A stretch of 64,000 nt of DNA from positions 143,298 to 207,297 of the forward strand of contig NZ_FOJS01000002.1 in the NCBI RefSeq assembly GCF_900111865.1, in the 5' to 3' direction. The notes beneath the pieces were generated by a model, which was given only the letters and a program-made list of their open reading frames with translations, was not told where the DNA came from and made no database searches. The translations under genes were made by a program, and so were the position numbers. Below are positions 47,319 to 56,854 of this stretch, piece by piece. Every line of letters begins with the position of its first letter. Position 1 is the first letter of the stretch. Origin of the DNA: Parageobacillus thermantarcticus (GTDB lineage Bacteria; Bacillota; Bacilli; Bacillales; Anoxybacillaceae).

Positions 47319-48348
47319 GTGTTTTCCCCTCCCTTTGTCCTTTTCTTTGCTTAAAAGACTGGTATACGCCTGCAAGTCCGTTTGGCAAAAACATGACCAC
47401 ACCGATAAATAATCCTCCTAAAAATAGCAGCCATATATCAGGATAATTTTCGCTAAAGAAGCTTTTCGCACTGTTCGTCACAATAGCACCTATCACAGCC
47501 CCAATTAATGAACTTCTTCCCCCGACAGCAACCCACAATACCATTTCAATCGAAGGAATAATTCCCATCATCGCCGGAGAAATCAGCCCGACTTGCAACA
47601 CAAACATTATGCCCGCCAGCGCGGCAAAAGCCGCGGAAAGACTATAGACAAACACCTTGTACGTTGTTGGATTAAACCCTAAAAAGCGGACCCTATTTTC
47701 ACCATCCCGGATAGCTACAAGCACCCGGCCGAAACGGCTCACCGTTAACCAACGGGAAAAAAGGAAAATAAGCAAAAGCAAACAAACGGTGATCCAGTAA
47801 AGAATAATTTGAGTAAAAGGAGAAGATAAAGGGAAACCGAAAACGGTCGAGAAATTCGTTAATCCATTCGTTCCCCCTGTCCATTCCTGCTTGCCGATGA
47901 ACAACGTAACAAAAACAACAACTACAGCTTGTGATAATAAAGAGAAATAGACGCCTTTAATCCGATTTTTAAACGTAAAATAACTCAGAAATGCCGCTAA
48001 TAGCACTGGGATGATGATGGCGGAAGAAATAGCAACTAGCGGATGTTCAAACGGTTTCCAAAACCACGGGAGTTGGTGTACACCGCTCCACTCCATAAAA
48101 TCAGGCAAACGCCCATGCGAAGACTCTAACTTCAAATACATCGCCATACAGTAAGCACCTAAACCAAAGTACACGCCATGACCTAAACTTAAAATCCCGG
48201 TATAGCCCCAAATCAAAGAAATTCCAATTGCAATCATCGCAAAGCAGAGAAATTTTCCGAGCAGCGATAAACGAAATTCTGTTAAATAAAACGGCGCTGC
48301 AAACAAAGCGAGGAAAAACAGCCAATAAAGCCAGCCTTTTTTTGTCAT
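47275..48348 (-). CDS. urtC: Urea ABC transporter permease UrtC
   Basis: A 357-residue LivM-type permease with about nine membrane helices. The region WGYTGILSLGHGVYFGLGAY and WVAVGGRSSLIGAVIGA are typical. Start ATG at 48348 lies seven bases after GAGAGGT; the GTG at 48357 touches that site. Confidence 0.92.
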   Translation of the reverse strand: MTKKGWLYWLFFLALFAAPFYLTEFRLSLLGKFLCFAMIAIGISLIWGYTGILSLGHGVYFGLGAYCMAMYLKLESSHGRLPDFMEWSGVHQLPWFWKPFEHPLVAISSAIIIPVLLAAFLSYFTFKNRIKGVYFSLLSQAVVVVFVTLFIGKQEWTGGTNGLTNFSTVFGFPLSSPFTQIILYWITVCLLLLIFLFSRWLTVSRFGRVLVAIRDGENRVRFLGFNPTTYKVFVYSLSAAFAALAGIMFVLQVGLISPAMMGIIPSIEMVLWVAVGGRSSLIGAVIGAIVTNSAKSFFSENYPDIWLLFLGGLFIGVVMFLPNGLAGVYQSFKQRKGQREGKTHEAGSHVSRSVGGF

Positions 48349-48360
48349 CTTTGACACCTC

Positions 48361-49263
48361 TCAATCGAGCGATCTTGTTTTCACACTGACAAGCCCCGAA
48401 GGCTTCCATTGCAAAAAGGCAATAATAAGCGCAAACATCATCACTTTTGCCATCGTCGCACTTGTCGAATACTCCATCAACGTGCTAACCAATCCGATTC
48501 CGAACGCTCCCAACACCGTGCCGATGAGTTTTCCCACCCCTCCTAAAATGACAACCATAAATGCATCGACAATATAGTACGTTCCAATCGTTGGACCAAT
48601 CGGACCGAGCAATGTCAACGCACATCCTGCTAAACCGGCAAAGCCGGAACCAATCGCAAAAGCATATGCATCGACTTTTCGAGTAGAAATCCCAAGACAA
48701 GAAGCCATATCTCGGTTTAACGTAACCGCTCTTATTCTGCGGCCGGCTGGCGTTTTCGTTAAATAAATATAAAGGGCAAAAATGGATAGGATGACAAATA
48801 CTAAAATAAACAGCCGTTTGTACGGAAACACCACTCCCGCAATGCGAACCCCTCCATCCAACCATTCAGGAGGAAGCACCGCTACATTTGGCGCCCCAAA
48901 AATCGTGCGCGCGATTTGCTGCAAAATCAAGCTGACTCCCCATGTCGCCAACAAACTATCCAACGGCCGATGATATAAGTGCCGGATTAATATTTTTTCC
49001 AATCCCCAGCCAAGGAGAGCCGAAACAAAAAAGGCAACAGGAATGGCAATGAAGAAATAATATCCCATCGACTGCGGCGCATATTTTGCAAATATTTGTT
49101 GAACGACATATGTCATATACGCTCCCACCATAATCAATTCGCCATGGGCCATGTTGATGACACCCATTAGCCCAAAGGTAACCGCCAGCCCTATAGCAAC
49201 AAAAAGCAAAATCGAACCTAAGCTGAAACCGTTAAAAACTTGCGTAATAACGACGGACAACAA
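48361..49263 (-). CDS. urtB: Urea ABC transporter permease UrtB
   Basis: A 300-residue LivH-type permease. INMAHGELIMVGAYMTYV and ATWGVSLILQQIARTIFGA are diagnostic; eight or so membrane helices. It follows urtA after 64 bp. Confidence 0.92.
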   Translation of the reverse strand: MLSVVITQVFNGFSLGSILLFVAIGLAVTFGLMGVINMAHGELIMVGAYMTYVVQQIFAKYAPQSMGYYFFIAIPVAFFVSALLGWGLEKILIRHLYHRPLDSLLATWGVSLILQQIARTIFGAPNVAVLPPEWLDGGVRIAGVVFPYKRLFILVFVILSIFALYIYLTKTPAGRRIRAVTLNRDMASCLGISTRKVDAYAFAIGSGFAGLAGCALTLLGPIGPTIGTYYIVDAFMVVILGGVGKLIGTVLGAFGIGLVSTLMEYSTSATMAKVMMFALIIAFLQWKPSGLVSVKTRSLD

Positions 49264-49327
49264 AGCCCCCTCCTTTCTTGGAAATGGAAAGGAGCCTAAA
49301 CTCCTTTCCGCAACGGATATTTTTCAT

Positions 49328-50584
49328 TTAATTTAGATCTTTCGCCCATGGATAGCTTTTTAAATAAGGATCTGGCTTAATTGCCTTTCCGGAATTCCAC
49401 AGCTCTTTAAACTGTCCATTTGGCTGGATTTCTCCTATTCTCACAATCTTCCACGTGTGCTGCGTTTCCCCATCGATTTTTACCGTTCCGCCAGGCGCTT
49501 TATATTCGATGCCATCCGCTGCTTTTTTCACCTTATCGACGTCAAAAGAGCCCGCTTTCTTTACTGCTTCCGCCCATAAATGGACGGCGAAATACGCTGC
49601 TTCAATCGGGTCATCGGTGACTCGATCTTTCCCGTATTTCTTTTTATATTTTTCTACAAACACTTTATTTTCCGGCGTATCCGTTGACTGGAAATAATTC
49701 CACACGGCAAGATGCCCAGCCAACACATCGCCGCCAATTCCGCGAATTTCTTCTTCTGCAATGCTGACAGACATCACCGTTACATCTTTTGCAGTAATCC
49801 CAGCATCTTTTAACTGCTTAAAGAAAGCGACATTGCTGTCTCCGTTTAATGTGTTAAACACAACATCCGGCTTCATTTCTTTAATTTTGCTAATAATCGT
49901 GCTATAATCTGTATGGCCAAGCGGTGTGTACTCTTCGCCAACCAATTGTCCGCCTTCCGCCCTTAACTGAGCTTTAATAATTTTGTTGGCTGTACGCGGA
50001 AACACATAATCCGAGCCAAGCAAGAAAAATTTCTTTCCTCTGTTTTCTAGCAGCCAGCTAACCGCTGGAACGATTTGCTGATTCGTTGTCGCACCTGTAT
50101 AGAAAATATTTGGCGAAGACTCCATCCCTTCATACTGCACAGGATACCAAAGCAATCCATTATTTTGCTCTACGACAGGAAGCATCGCTTTTCGGCTTGC
50201 CGATGTCCATCCGCCAAAGATCGCCACCACTTTGTCTTTCTGTAGCAGTTTTTTCGCCTTTTCTGCAAACGTCGGCCAATCGGAGGCACCATCTTCGACG
50301 ACCGGTTCAATCTTTTTGCCGAGCAGTCCTCCAGATTCATTAATCTCCTCAATCGCCATTAATTCCGCATCGCGTAATGATACCTCGCTGATTGCCATCG
50401 TGCCGCTCAATGAATGGAGAATACCTACTTTGACCGTGTCACCCGTTTCTGATGTGTTTGTTTCTTTCGTCTTTTCTTTCATCTCGTCGACTGCCGACGA
50501 TGCAGCACATCCGCTTAATGCAAACACACCCCCATATAAAAGCAAAGTCAGCAGTTTAAAGGTTTTCCATTTTAATTTATGCAT
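49328..50584 (-). CDS. urtA: Urea ABC transporter, binding lipoprotein UrtA
   Basis: A 418-residue type I binding protein. The signal peptide ends in lipobox LSGC (cysteine at residue 26). [15 protein letters not shown] and [20 protein letters not shown] are the UrtA-specific urea-site regions. It heads the urea module and has a TnrA/GlnR-type box upstream. Confidence 0.93.
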   Translation of the reverse strand: MHKLKWKTFKLLTLLLYGGVFALSGCAASSAVDEMKEKTKETNTSETGDTVKVGILHSLSGTMAISEVSLRDAELMAIEEINESGGLLGKKIEPVVEDGASDWPTFAEKAKKLLQKDKVVAIFGGWTSASRKAMLPVVEQNNGLLWYPVQYEGMESSPNIFYTGATTNQQIVPAVSWLLENRGKKFFLLGSDYVFPRTANKIIKAQLRAEGGQLVGEEYTPLGHTDYSTIISKIKEMKPDVVFNTLNGDSNVAFFKQLKDAGITAKDVTVMSVSIAEEEIRGIGGDVLAGHLAVWNYFQSTDTPENKVFVEKYKKKYGKDRVTDDPIEAAYFAVHLWAEAVKKAGSFDVDKVKKAADGIEYKAPGGTVKIDGETQHTWKIVRIGEIQPNGQFKELWNSGKAIKPDPYLKSYPWAKDLN

Positions 50585-50714
50585 GTAAACACTCCTTACA
50601 AAATTATTAAGATATGATTAGATAAGGCATATAACTGCACACATCATATACTGCTTGTTTTAGCGTAAATTTCTCATGACTATGATGAAGTTTTCGTCCT
50701 CCTTTCTCTCAATA

Positions 50715-50753
50715 TGTAATATTATATAACATAATATGTAATATTTATATACA
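50715..50753. promoter_or_regulatory. TnrA/GlnR-type nitrogen regulation boxes upstream of urtA
   Basis: TGTAATATTATATAACA at 50715-50731 matches the consensus TGTNANAWWWTNTNACA at every fixed position. A second copy, TGTAATATTTATATACA at 50737-50753, has two mismatches; centres are 22 bp apart, two helix turns. They lie about 130-170 bp upstream of the urtA start, where TnrA usually activates under nitrogen limitation. Confidence 0.75.
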
Positions 50754-50861
50754 AATATTATACATAATCTTTCCTTTATAAGCAAGTTGAAAATCAAAAA
50801 ACACAATATACTTTGTCAGGAATCCTTACATATTTTTCGGATTCAAAGGTTGCAAAATGTG

Positions 50862-50903
50862 AAAAAACGTCAGGACTTGTTAAAACAAGCGCCTGACGTT
50901 TTT
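50862..50903 (-). terminator. Terminator of the gluconate operon
   Basis: AAAAACGTCAGG pairs with CCTGACGTTTTT, and the loop itself contains an inner CTTGT/ACAAG pairing. On the minus strand six T follow. It lies ten bases past gntP. Confidence 0.88.
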
Positions 50904-50912
50904 CTTCTATGC

Positions 50913-52262
50913 TTAAACGACTAAGTTCAGTAATACGATCAACAAAAACGCGACAACGGAAATAATCGTTTCCATTGCTGTCCATGTCATCAACGTCTCT
51001 TTGACGGTCATGCCGAAATACTCTTTGATCATCCAGAAGCCGGAGTCATTGACGTGCGATAAAATGAGCGATCCCGCTCCTGTCGCTAATACGAGCAATT
51101 CTGTGTTCGTGCCTGGAATGCTCGCAGCAATTGGAGCGACAATGCCGGCTGCGGTCATCATCGATACCGTCGCAGAACCTGTCGCGATCCGAATGAGCGC
51201 AGCGATCCCCCAACCTAACAGCAGCGGAGACATATGCGAATGTTTGGCTAAGTCGGCGATTTGATCGCCAATGCCAGAATCAAGCAACACCTTATTGAAC
51301 GCTCCACCAGCGCCAATGACAAGCAAAATATTGGCGACAGGACCAAGGCATTCGTTGGCAAATTTCAACACTTTATCGCGATTGAATCCGCGCGCATAGC
51401 CAAGGCTAAAGAACGAATAAATCGTCGCGATCAACAAGGCGATGATCGGATCCCCGATAAACCGCAACACTTTGGACGCTTCCGACGCTTGATCTAGCGT
51501 GACATTGGCAATGGAAGCAATCAGCATTAAAATGACCGGAAGCAAAATCGTAAATAACGTGTTGCCAAAGCCAGGAAGGTCTTTCTCTTCTTTATGCTGC
51601 ACAAGCTGCTCGGCGATTTCTTCTGGCACTTTTTTATACATGCGCGACCCGATCCATTTGCCAAACAGCGGTCCAGCGATCATAGCTGTCGGTAGCCCGA
51701 CAATAAGCGAATAAAGAATCGTTGTTCCGACATCGGCTTTAAAAATGCCGACGGCGGCCATCGCTGCCGGATGCGGCGGAACAAGCCCGTGCACGACCGA
51801 CAATCCGGCAACAAGCGGAATGCCAATCGTCACAAGTGACATTCCCGTTTCCATCGCAATCGTAAACACAAGCGGAATTAATAGCACGAATCCTACTTGG
51901 AAAAACACTGGGATCCCCACTAAAAATGCGACGACCATCATCGCCCAATGGACGCGTTTTTGGCCAAAACGGTCAATCAATGTTTTCGCGATGCGTTCGG
52001 CGCCCCCGGACTCCGCCATCATTTTGCCAAGCATCGTCCCGAGCGCCAATACGATCGCTAAAAAGCCAAGCGTGTTGCCAAGACCTGCTTTAATCGAATC
52101 AATAATTCCCGGCGTTTCCGGCGACGGCGCGATCAACGGCATGCCCATTGCCAGCCCGACGCCAACGGATGTCAAAATCAAAGCGACAAACGGATGCATT
52201 TTCGCAACCGTGATGAGCAGCAATAATACAACAATAGCAGCAATAACAATCGCGATTCCCAT
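50913..52262 (-). CDS. gntP: Gluconate:H+ symporter GntP
   Basis: A 449-residue permease of the GntP family with about twelve membrane helices. Recognisable stretches are KMHPFVALILTSVGVGLAMG, GLVPPHPAAMAAVG, and HVNDSGFWMIKEYFGMTVKE, the last strongly conserved in gluconate permeases. A LacI-type operator sits in the 61-bp gap from gntK. Confidence 0.93.
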   Translation of the reverse strand: MGIAIVIAAIVVLLLLITVAKMHPFVALILTSVGVGLAMGMPLIAPSPETPGIIDSIKAGLGNTLGFLAIVLALGTMLGKMMAESGGAERIAKTLIDRFGQKRVHWAMMVVAFLVGIPVFFQVGFVLLIPLVFTIAMETGMSLVTIGIPLVAGLSVVHGLVPPHPAAMAAVGIFKADVGTTILYSLIVGLPTAMIAGPLFGKWIGSRMYKKVPEEIAEQLVQHKEEKDLPGFGNTLFTILLPVILMLIASIANVTLDQASEASKVLRFIGDPIIALLIATIYSFFSLGYARGFNRDKVLKFANECLGPVANILLVIGAGGAFNKVLLDSGIGDQIADLAKHSHMSPLLLGWGIAALIRIATGSATVSMMTAAGIVAPIAASIPGTNTELLVLATGAGSLILSHVNDSGFWMIKEYFGMTVKETLMTWTAMETIISVVAFLLIVLLNLVV

Positions 52263-52294
52263 ATTTCCATGCCCCCTCTGTTGTTCTTGATGTC

Positions 52295-52312
52295 AACTAA
52301 ACCGATTTAGTT
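52295..52312. promoter_or_regulatory. LacI-type operator in front of gntP
   Basis: AACTAAACCGATTTAGTT is an inverted repeat of seven-base arms around a four-base centre. It nearly matches the perfect palindrome upstream of the lacI-type gene, so the same regulator likely binds both, allowing internal control of gntP. Confidence 0.7.
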
Positions 52313-52323
52313 ATGGCGCATAA

Positions 52324-53868
52324 CTATGAATCCTTCCGTTGAAACGAAGCGATCACATCAAATTCATCTTTTAAACGGTCATATAAACGCGTATACATAT
52401 CAAATAGTTCGGAATAAACAAGCGTATTTTTCTCATTTGGCACATGGCGCGATAAAATATGAATCCACGTTTTCACCGTATCTAATGATGGGATGTCGCC
52501 AAGTGCGTACAACGCCAATGCCGCGGCGCCTAACGCCGACGCCTCATGCGTTTCCGGTACTAATAGCTCTTTTCCCATCATATCGGCAAGCATTTGCCGC
52601 CAAAACGGGGATTTGGCAAAACCGCCCGATACGCGAATTTCCGAGAGCGGCCCCGTGACATCGCGAATCGCCAAAGCGACGGAAAAGACGCTCATGCATA
52701 CCCCTTCCATCACCGCGCGAATAAAATGTTCCCGTTTATGATGGAGGCTGATGCCAAAAAACGTTCCTCTCGCGTTCGCATTCCAGTACGGCGCACGTTC
52801 TCCTGACAAAAACGGAAGAAACAACAACCCTTCCGAACCTGCCGGAACCTTTTCGGCGTATTTTGTCAGCAAATCATACGGATCAATGCCGAGCTTTTTC
52901 GCCACTTCGCGCTCCTGGCTGCCAAATTCGTCACGGAGCCATCGTAATAAAATACCGCCATTGTTCGTCGGCCCCCCGACGACCCAATGGTTTGGCGACA
53001 ACGCATAACAAAACGTCCGCCCTTTTTCATCCGTTTTTTGCACAGGGGAAATCGTACGCACCGCGCCGCTTGTTCCGATCGTAATCGCCGCTTCCCCCGG
53101 CAAAACCGCCCCGACTCCGACGTTGGCGAGCACCCCGTCGCTAGCTCCGACAACGACAGGAACGTCCGGATCCAAGCCCATTCGTTCAGCCCATTCTTTC
53201 TTCATCCCCCGCAATATATGCGTCGTTGGTACTAAACTGGATAACTGCGCTCTTGTAATCCCGAGAAGTTCAAGAACATCCGCGTCCCAGTCAAGCGTAT
53301 CTAAACGAAACAGACCAGTTGCCGAAGCGATCGAATAGTCAACAACGTATTGTCCATATAATTGATACAGCACATATTCTTTCATCGACACAAACTTATG
53401 CGCCTGACGGAATAAATCCGGCTGTTTTTCTTTCAGCCAAAGCAATTTTGGAAGCGGCGACATCGGATGAATCGGTGTTCCTGTTCGTTTATAAATGCTG
53501 ATGCCGTTCCATTCATCGAAAAGCCGCTCCGCTTGTCCAACACTGCGGTTATCCGCCCAAATGATACAGCGAGTAAGCGGGCGACCTAATGCATCGAGCG
53601 CCATTAAAGAATGCATCGCCGCGCTGAATCCGATCGCCTTCACTTGGCTAGCATCAATATTTAATTTAGAGATGACAGCGTTTACAGTTTGGACAACAGC
53701 CGCGAAAATCTCCTCTGGGTCTTGCTCCGCCCAACCTGGATGCGGCTGGATGATTGGATAATCAATCGCGTGGGAGACAAGCGCTCGCCCTTGTTCGCCA
53801 AACGCCACCGCTTTCGTGCTTGTCGTTCCGATATCGACGCCAATTACAATCTGTTGTTTTGCTTTCAT
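52324..53868 (-). CDS. gntK: Gluconokinase (FGGY family)
   Basis: A 514-residue sugar kinase that phosphorylates gluconate to 6-phosphogluconate. The phosphate 1 motif GVDIGTTSTKAVAF is at the N-terminus; the FGGY signatures are MSPLPKLLWLKE and GLLFLPFLSGERAPYWNANA (core SGERAPYW). ATP-binding VSGGFAKSPFWRQMLADM (core SGGFAKS). The ATG overlaps the regulator stop by four bases (ATGA). Confidence 0.92.
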   Translation of the reverse strand: MKAKQQIVIGVDIGTTSTKAVAFGEQGRALVSHAIDYPIIQPHPGWAEQDPEEIFAAVVQTVNAVISKLNIDASQVKAIGFSAAMHSLMALDALGRPLTRCIIWADNRSVGQAERLFDEWNGISIYKRTGTPIHPMSPLPKLLWLKEKQPDLFRQAHKFVSMKEYVLYQLYGQYVVDYSIASATGLFRLDTLDWDADVLELLGITRAQLSSLVPTTHILRGMKKEWAERMGLDPDVPVVVGASDGVLANVGVGAVLPGEAAITIGTSGAVRTISPVQKTDEKGRTFCYALSPNHWVVGGPTNNGGILLRWLRDEFGSQEREVAKKLGIDPYDLLTKYAEKVPAGSEGLLFLPFLSGERAPYWNANARGTFFGISLHHKREHFIRAVMEGVCMSVFSVALAIRDVTGPLSEIRVSGGFAKSPFWRQMLADMMGKELLVPETHEASALGAAALALYALGDIPSLDTVKTWIHILSRHVPNEKNTLVYSELFDMYTRLYDRLKDEFDVIASFQRKDS

Positions 53869-54902
53869 GTTACTTCCCTCTTTCTTATGACGTTTTTTTC
53901 TTTTGCCGACCCTCGTTCAATAAACGTAGGCGAAAAGCGAAAAATTTGCGGTTGATGTTCGCTTTTTTTTGCAATTTGCAAAAACAGGCGCTCGGCCGCT
54001 TTTTTCCCCATGGCAAACGTCGGCTGCGCGATCGTCGTTAGCGTCGGTGTATAAACATGGGCGAATGGAACGTCATCGATGCTGATGATCGCCAGTTCGT
54101 CAGGAATTTTAATATGATTTCCTTTAATAAAATACAAAACTTCCATCAACGTTAAGTCATTGATCGCAAACAACGCTTCCGGCAGGCGTCCAGATGCAAA
54201 CAACCTCGCTAATTCGTTTTGAATATATGGAATTTCCGTCGTAATAAAATAATCGTCAACAATTGGAAGCCCCTTTTTCGCTAACGCTTGCCGAAATCCT
54301 TCAATGCGCTCCATCCTCGGAATGATATGGGAAACAGGCGGCGGTGCAACGACTCCGATGCGCTTGTAACCGCGCTCGGCGAAATATTCGACCGCCAAGG
54401 CAGCGGCTTTTTGATTATCAAGCAAAATCGCGTCCGCTTTGACCCCCGGAACCATCCGGTCAATGAACACGAGCGGAAACCGTTCTTCGACCATTTTTTG
54501 ATATACATCAGCATTTTTCCCTGTCGGAAAAATAATCAAGCCATCGACTTGTTTTGCCCGCAGCATCTCAATATATTTCCTTTCTTTTTCCGGATCGTCA
54601 TCGGAATTAGAGACGATGACATGGAAACCGCGCTCTTGGCACGCTTCCTCAATCGCATGCAACACCTGCGTCGTAAGCATGTGCAAAATGTTGAAGACAA
54701 TCACTCCGATTGTCATCGTTGTTTTCTGTTTTAAGCTGCGGGCGATAATATTCGGTTGATATCCCAACTCTTCAATAGCCCGGGCAATTCGTTTTCTCGT
54801 TTCTTCGCTCATATATTCATAACGTTTATTTAAATATTGCGATACCGTGCTTTTCGAAACATTCGCCAACTTCGCGACGTCAGCCATCGTCACTTTTTTC
54901 AA
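53865..54902 (-). CDS. LacI-family regulator of the gluconate operon
   Basis: A 345-residue LacI/PurR-type regulator. The headpiece TMADVAKLANVSKSTVSQYL is the helix-turn-helix and YQPNIIARSLKQK the hinge; a periplasmic-binding-like effector domain follows. It is the first gene of the operon and probably autoregulated through the palindrome 17 bp upstream of its start. B. subtilis uses a GntR-family protein for gluconate, so the LacI type here is a different solution. Effector is presumably gluconate or 6-phosphogluconate (inference). Confidence 0.88.
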   Translation of the reverse strand: MKKVTMADVAKLANVSKSTVSQYLNKRYEYMSEETRKRIARAIEELGYQPNIIARSLKQKTTMTIGVIVFNILHMLTTQVLHAIEEACQERGFHVIVSNSDDDPEKERKYIEMLRAKQVDGLIIFPTGKNADVYQKMVEERFPLVFIDRMVPGVKADAILLDNQKAAALAVEYFAERGYKRIGVVAPPPVSHIIPRMERIEGFRQALAKKGLPIVDDYFITTEIPYIQNELARLFASGRLPEALFAINDLTLMEVLYFIKGNHIKIPDELAIISIDDVPFAHVYTPTLTTIAQPTFAMGKKAAERLFLQIAKKSEHQPQIFRFSPTFIERGSAKEKNVIRKREVT

Positions 54903-54918
54903 AGGGATCCCTCTTTCA

Positions 54919-54967
54919 TACTAAATCGATTTAGTAATTATAAACGCTTTCATAAACCGGTTTAGTG
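54919..54967. promoter_or_regulatory. Two LacI-type operators with an intervening cre-like site
   Basis: TACTAAATCGATTTAGTA (54919-54936) is a perfect 18-bp palindrome. CATAAACCGGTTTAGTG (54951-54967) is a second, with core TAAACCGGTTTA. Between them, on the minus strand, TGAAAGCGTTTATA (54952-54939) matches the cre consensus at 13 of 14 positions. The operon should thus be induced by gluconate and repressed by CcpA. Confidence 0.75.
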
Positions 54968-55033
54968 AAATTATAAAACAAAATGAAACCGTTTTACAAC
55001 TATTTTTATAAAAAAATTTTTGCTTTCAAAAGA

Positions 55034-55049
55034 TTAACATATTTTCACA
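55034..55049 (+). promoter_or_regulatory. Possible PhoP box pair upstream of alkaline phosphatase
   Basis: TTAACA (55034-55039) and TTCACA (55044-55049) resemble the TT(A/C/T)ACA hexamers of Bacillus Pho promoters, but the spacing is four bases rather than the usual four to five with further repeats. Only suggestive. Confidence 0.3.
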
Positions 55050-55148
55050 AAATATTTATCTGATCGCAAAACATCGTTAATAAACCGATTTTATGATCAT
55101 TATATAGATACATAACCATTTAATTTATTGATGAAGGAGGAGGCAAAA

Positions 55149-56795
55149 TTGAAAAACATCGGCCAAAAAATTATCAGTTTTGCGTTAATCGGCTCGCTCA
55201 CCGCCGGATCTTTTGCTTTCGCGGCACGCGAAGAAGCAAAGGAAAAGCAAAAATCCAAACCAATTAAAAATGTCATCATGATGGTAATGGATGGAACAAG
55301 CGCAGGAGCAACGACACTGGCAAGATGGTATAAAGGAGAACCGCTCGCTTTGGATGAAATGGCAAGCGGCGCCGTGCGCACATACTCGGCGGAATCAGCG
55401 ATCACCGACTCTGCCCCGGCTGCCACCGCGATGGCAACAGGATTTAAATCCAATGACAAGTACATCGGCATTCTTCCAAGTGTAGTGAATTCTCCGGGCG
55501 TACAGTCCATTTCGAAAGAACTCGCCATGAAGCCGTCCGCAAATGTGCTCGAAGGCGCCGAATTGATGGGGAAAGCAACGGGAATTATCGCAACATCGGC
55601 GATTCAACATGCTACGCCGGCAGGCTTCTCCGCCCATGTCCATCACCGAAACTTGTTTCCGGATATCGCTGAACAACAAGTGTATCAAAATATCGAAGTC
55701 GTCTTAGGCGGCGGAAAAGAAGCGTTACTCCCGGGCAATGGAAAAAACAACCGAAAAGACAATGAAAATATGCTAGAAGTCATTAAGAAAAAAGGATATG
55801 ACGTCGTGGAAACGAGAGACGAACTGCTTCGTTCAACATCCGACAAAATTTGGGGCGTGTTTGCCGATGACGCGCTTGCGCAAGATATGAACCGTCCTTA
55901 TACAAGACCTAATGAGCCAACGCTGGCGGAAATGACGAAAAAAGCGATCGATACGCTTTCAAAAGATAAAGACGGATTTTTCTTATTTGTGGAAGGCAGC
56001 CAGCCGGATTGGGCGGCCCATGCCAATGACCCTGTAGGGATGATCAGCGAAGTGCTAGCCTTTGACAAAGCAGTCGCAGAAGCGCTTTCCTTCGCGAAAA
56101 AACGCAACGACACGCTTGTGATCGCCGTAGCTGACCACGGCAACAGCGGCATTACGATCGGCAACCGCAACACCGATCAATCGTACCCTGAAACTCCTGT
56201 TTCCGCATATATCGATCCGCTGAAAAAAGCGAAAATGACGCTAGAAGGAGCAATGAGCCAATTAAAAGCGGACAAATCCAATTTAGAAGAAGTTGCTCGT
56301 TTATACGGATTAGACCCATTAACAGCGGAAGAGAAGAAAAAATTAAACGAATCCAACGATCTTCGCAAAACATTGACGGAATTGCTGGCCGCGCGCGCGA
56401 ATCTTGGATTTACCACTGGCGGACATACAGGGGAAGATGTATTTCTCTACAGCTACGGCCCGAACCGGCCAATCGGCACATTTGAAAATACGGATTTAGC
56501 CCGCATCATGGCAAAAGCGATGGGCTTTCAATTAAACGACTTAAATAAACGGTTATTTGTCAACGCGAAAGAAAAATTTGCAGCGATAGGAGCGACCGCC
56601 ACTATCGACAATACGGACGCACAAAATCCTAAGCTGATCGTGAAAAAAGGAAAGATGGTCGCCGAATTCCCTGCAAACAAAAACATCATGATCGCCGGAA
56701 ACAAAACGTATGAATTAGAAGGGCTTGTTGTTTACAGTGCAGAACAATTTTGGGTTCCAAAACAAGCGATCAAGTTGTTTAAACAAATTCAATAG
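55149..56795 (+). CDS. Secreted alkaline phosphatase
   Basis: A 548-residue alkaline phosphatase. The start is TTG at 55149, six bases after AAGGAGGAGG; ATG codons at 55128 and 55131 lie on the site. This gives the signal peptide MKNIGQKIISFALIGSLTAG ending at AFA. The metal/nucleophile motifs are MMVMDGTS, TDSAPAATAMATG (nucleophile Ser), VEGSQPDWAAHAND, AVADHGNSG and TTGGHTGEDV. It is about 85 residues longer than B. subtilis PhoA; the extra end (VAEFPANKNIMIAGNKTYEL) resembles a copper-amine-oxidase-N-like stalk domain. Lone plus-strand gene among minus-strand neighbours. Confidence 0.9.
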   Translation: MKNIGQKIISFALIGSLTAGSFAFAAREEAKEKQKSKPIKNVIMMVMDGTSAGATTLARWYKGEPLALDEMASGAVRTYSAESAITDSAPAATAMATGFKSNDKYIGILPSVVNSPGVQSISKELAMKPSANVLEGAELMGKATGIIATSAIQHATPAGFSAHVHHRNLFPDIAEQQVYQNIEVVLGGGKEALLPGNGKNNRKDNENMLEVIKKKGYDVVETRDELLRSTSDKIWGVFADDALAQDMNRPYTRPNEPTLAEMTKKAIDTLSKDKDGFFLFVEGSQPDWAAHANDPVGMISEVLAFDKAVAEALSFAKKRNDTLVIAVADHGNSGITIGNRNTDQSYPETPVSAYIDPLKKAKMTLEGAMSQLKADKSNLEEVARLYGLDPLTAEEKKKLNESNDLRKTLTELLAARANLGFTTGGHTGEDVFLYSYGPNRPIGTFENTDLARIMAKAMGFQLNDLNKRLFVNAKEKFAAIGATATIDNTDAQNPKLIVKKGKMVAEFPANKNIMIAGNKTYELEGLVVYSAEQFWVPKQAIKLFKQIQ

Positions 56796-56801
56796 CATGG
56801 C

Positions 56802-56836
56802 AAACGGCGCGAAACCTCTAGTTCGCGCCGTTTTCT
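56802..56836 (+). terminator. Terminator after alkaline phosphatase
   Basis: AAACGGCGCGAA (56802-56813) pairs with TTCGCGCCGTTT (56822-56833), an almost entirely GC stem with an eight-base loop, followed by TT. It may also serve the convergent carrier gene. Confidence 0.85.
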
Positions 56837-56854
56837 GCATTCACAAAAAATGGA

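Noticed and set aside
54984-55000. Second cre-like site (TGAAACCGTTTTAC) upstream of the gluconate regulator
   Set aside because: The 3' half is shifted by one base against the consensus; the site at 54939-54952 is much better.
55076-55095. Further LacI-type operator near the alkaline phosphatase (TAAACCGATTTTAT)
   Set aside because: Only one half-site fits; the other arm is broken, so shared control with the gluconate operon is not supported.
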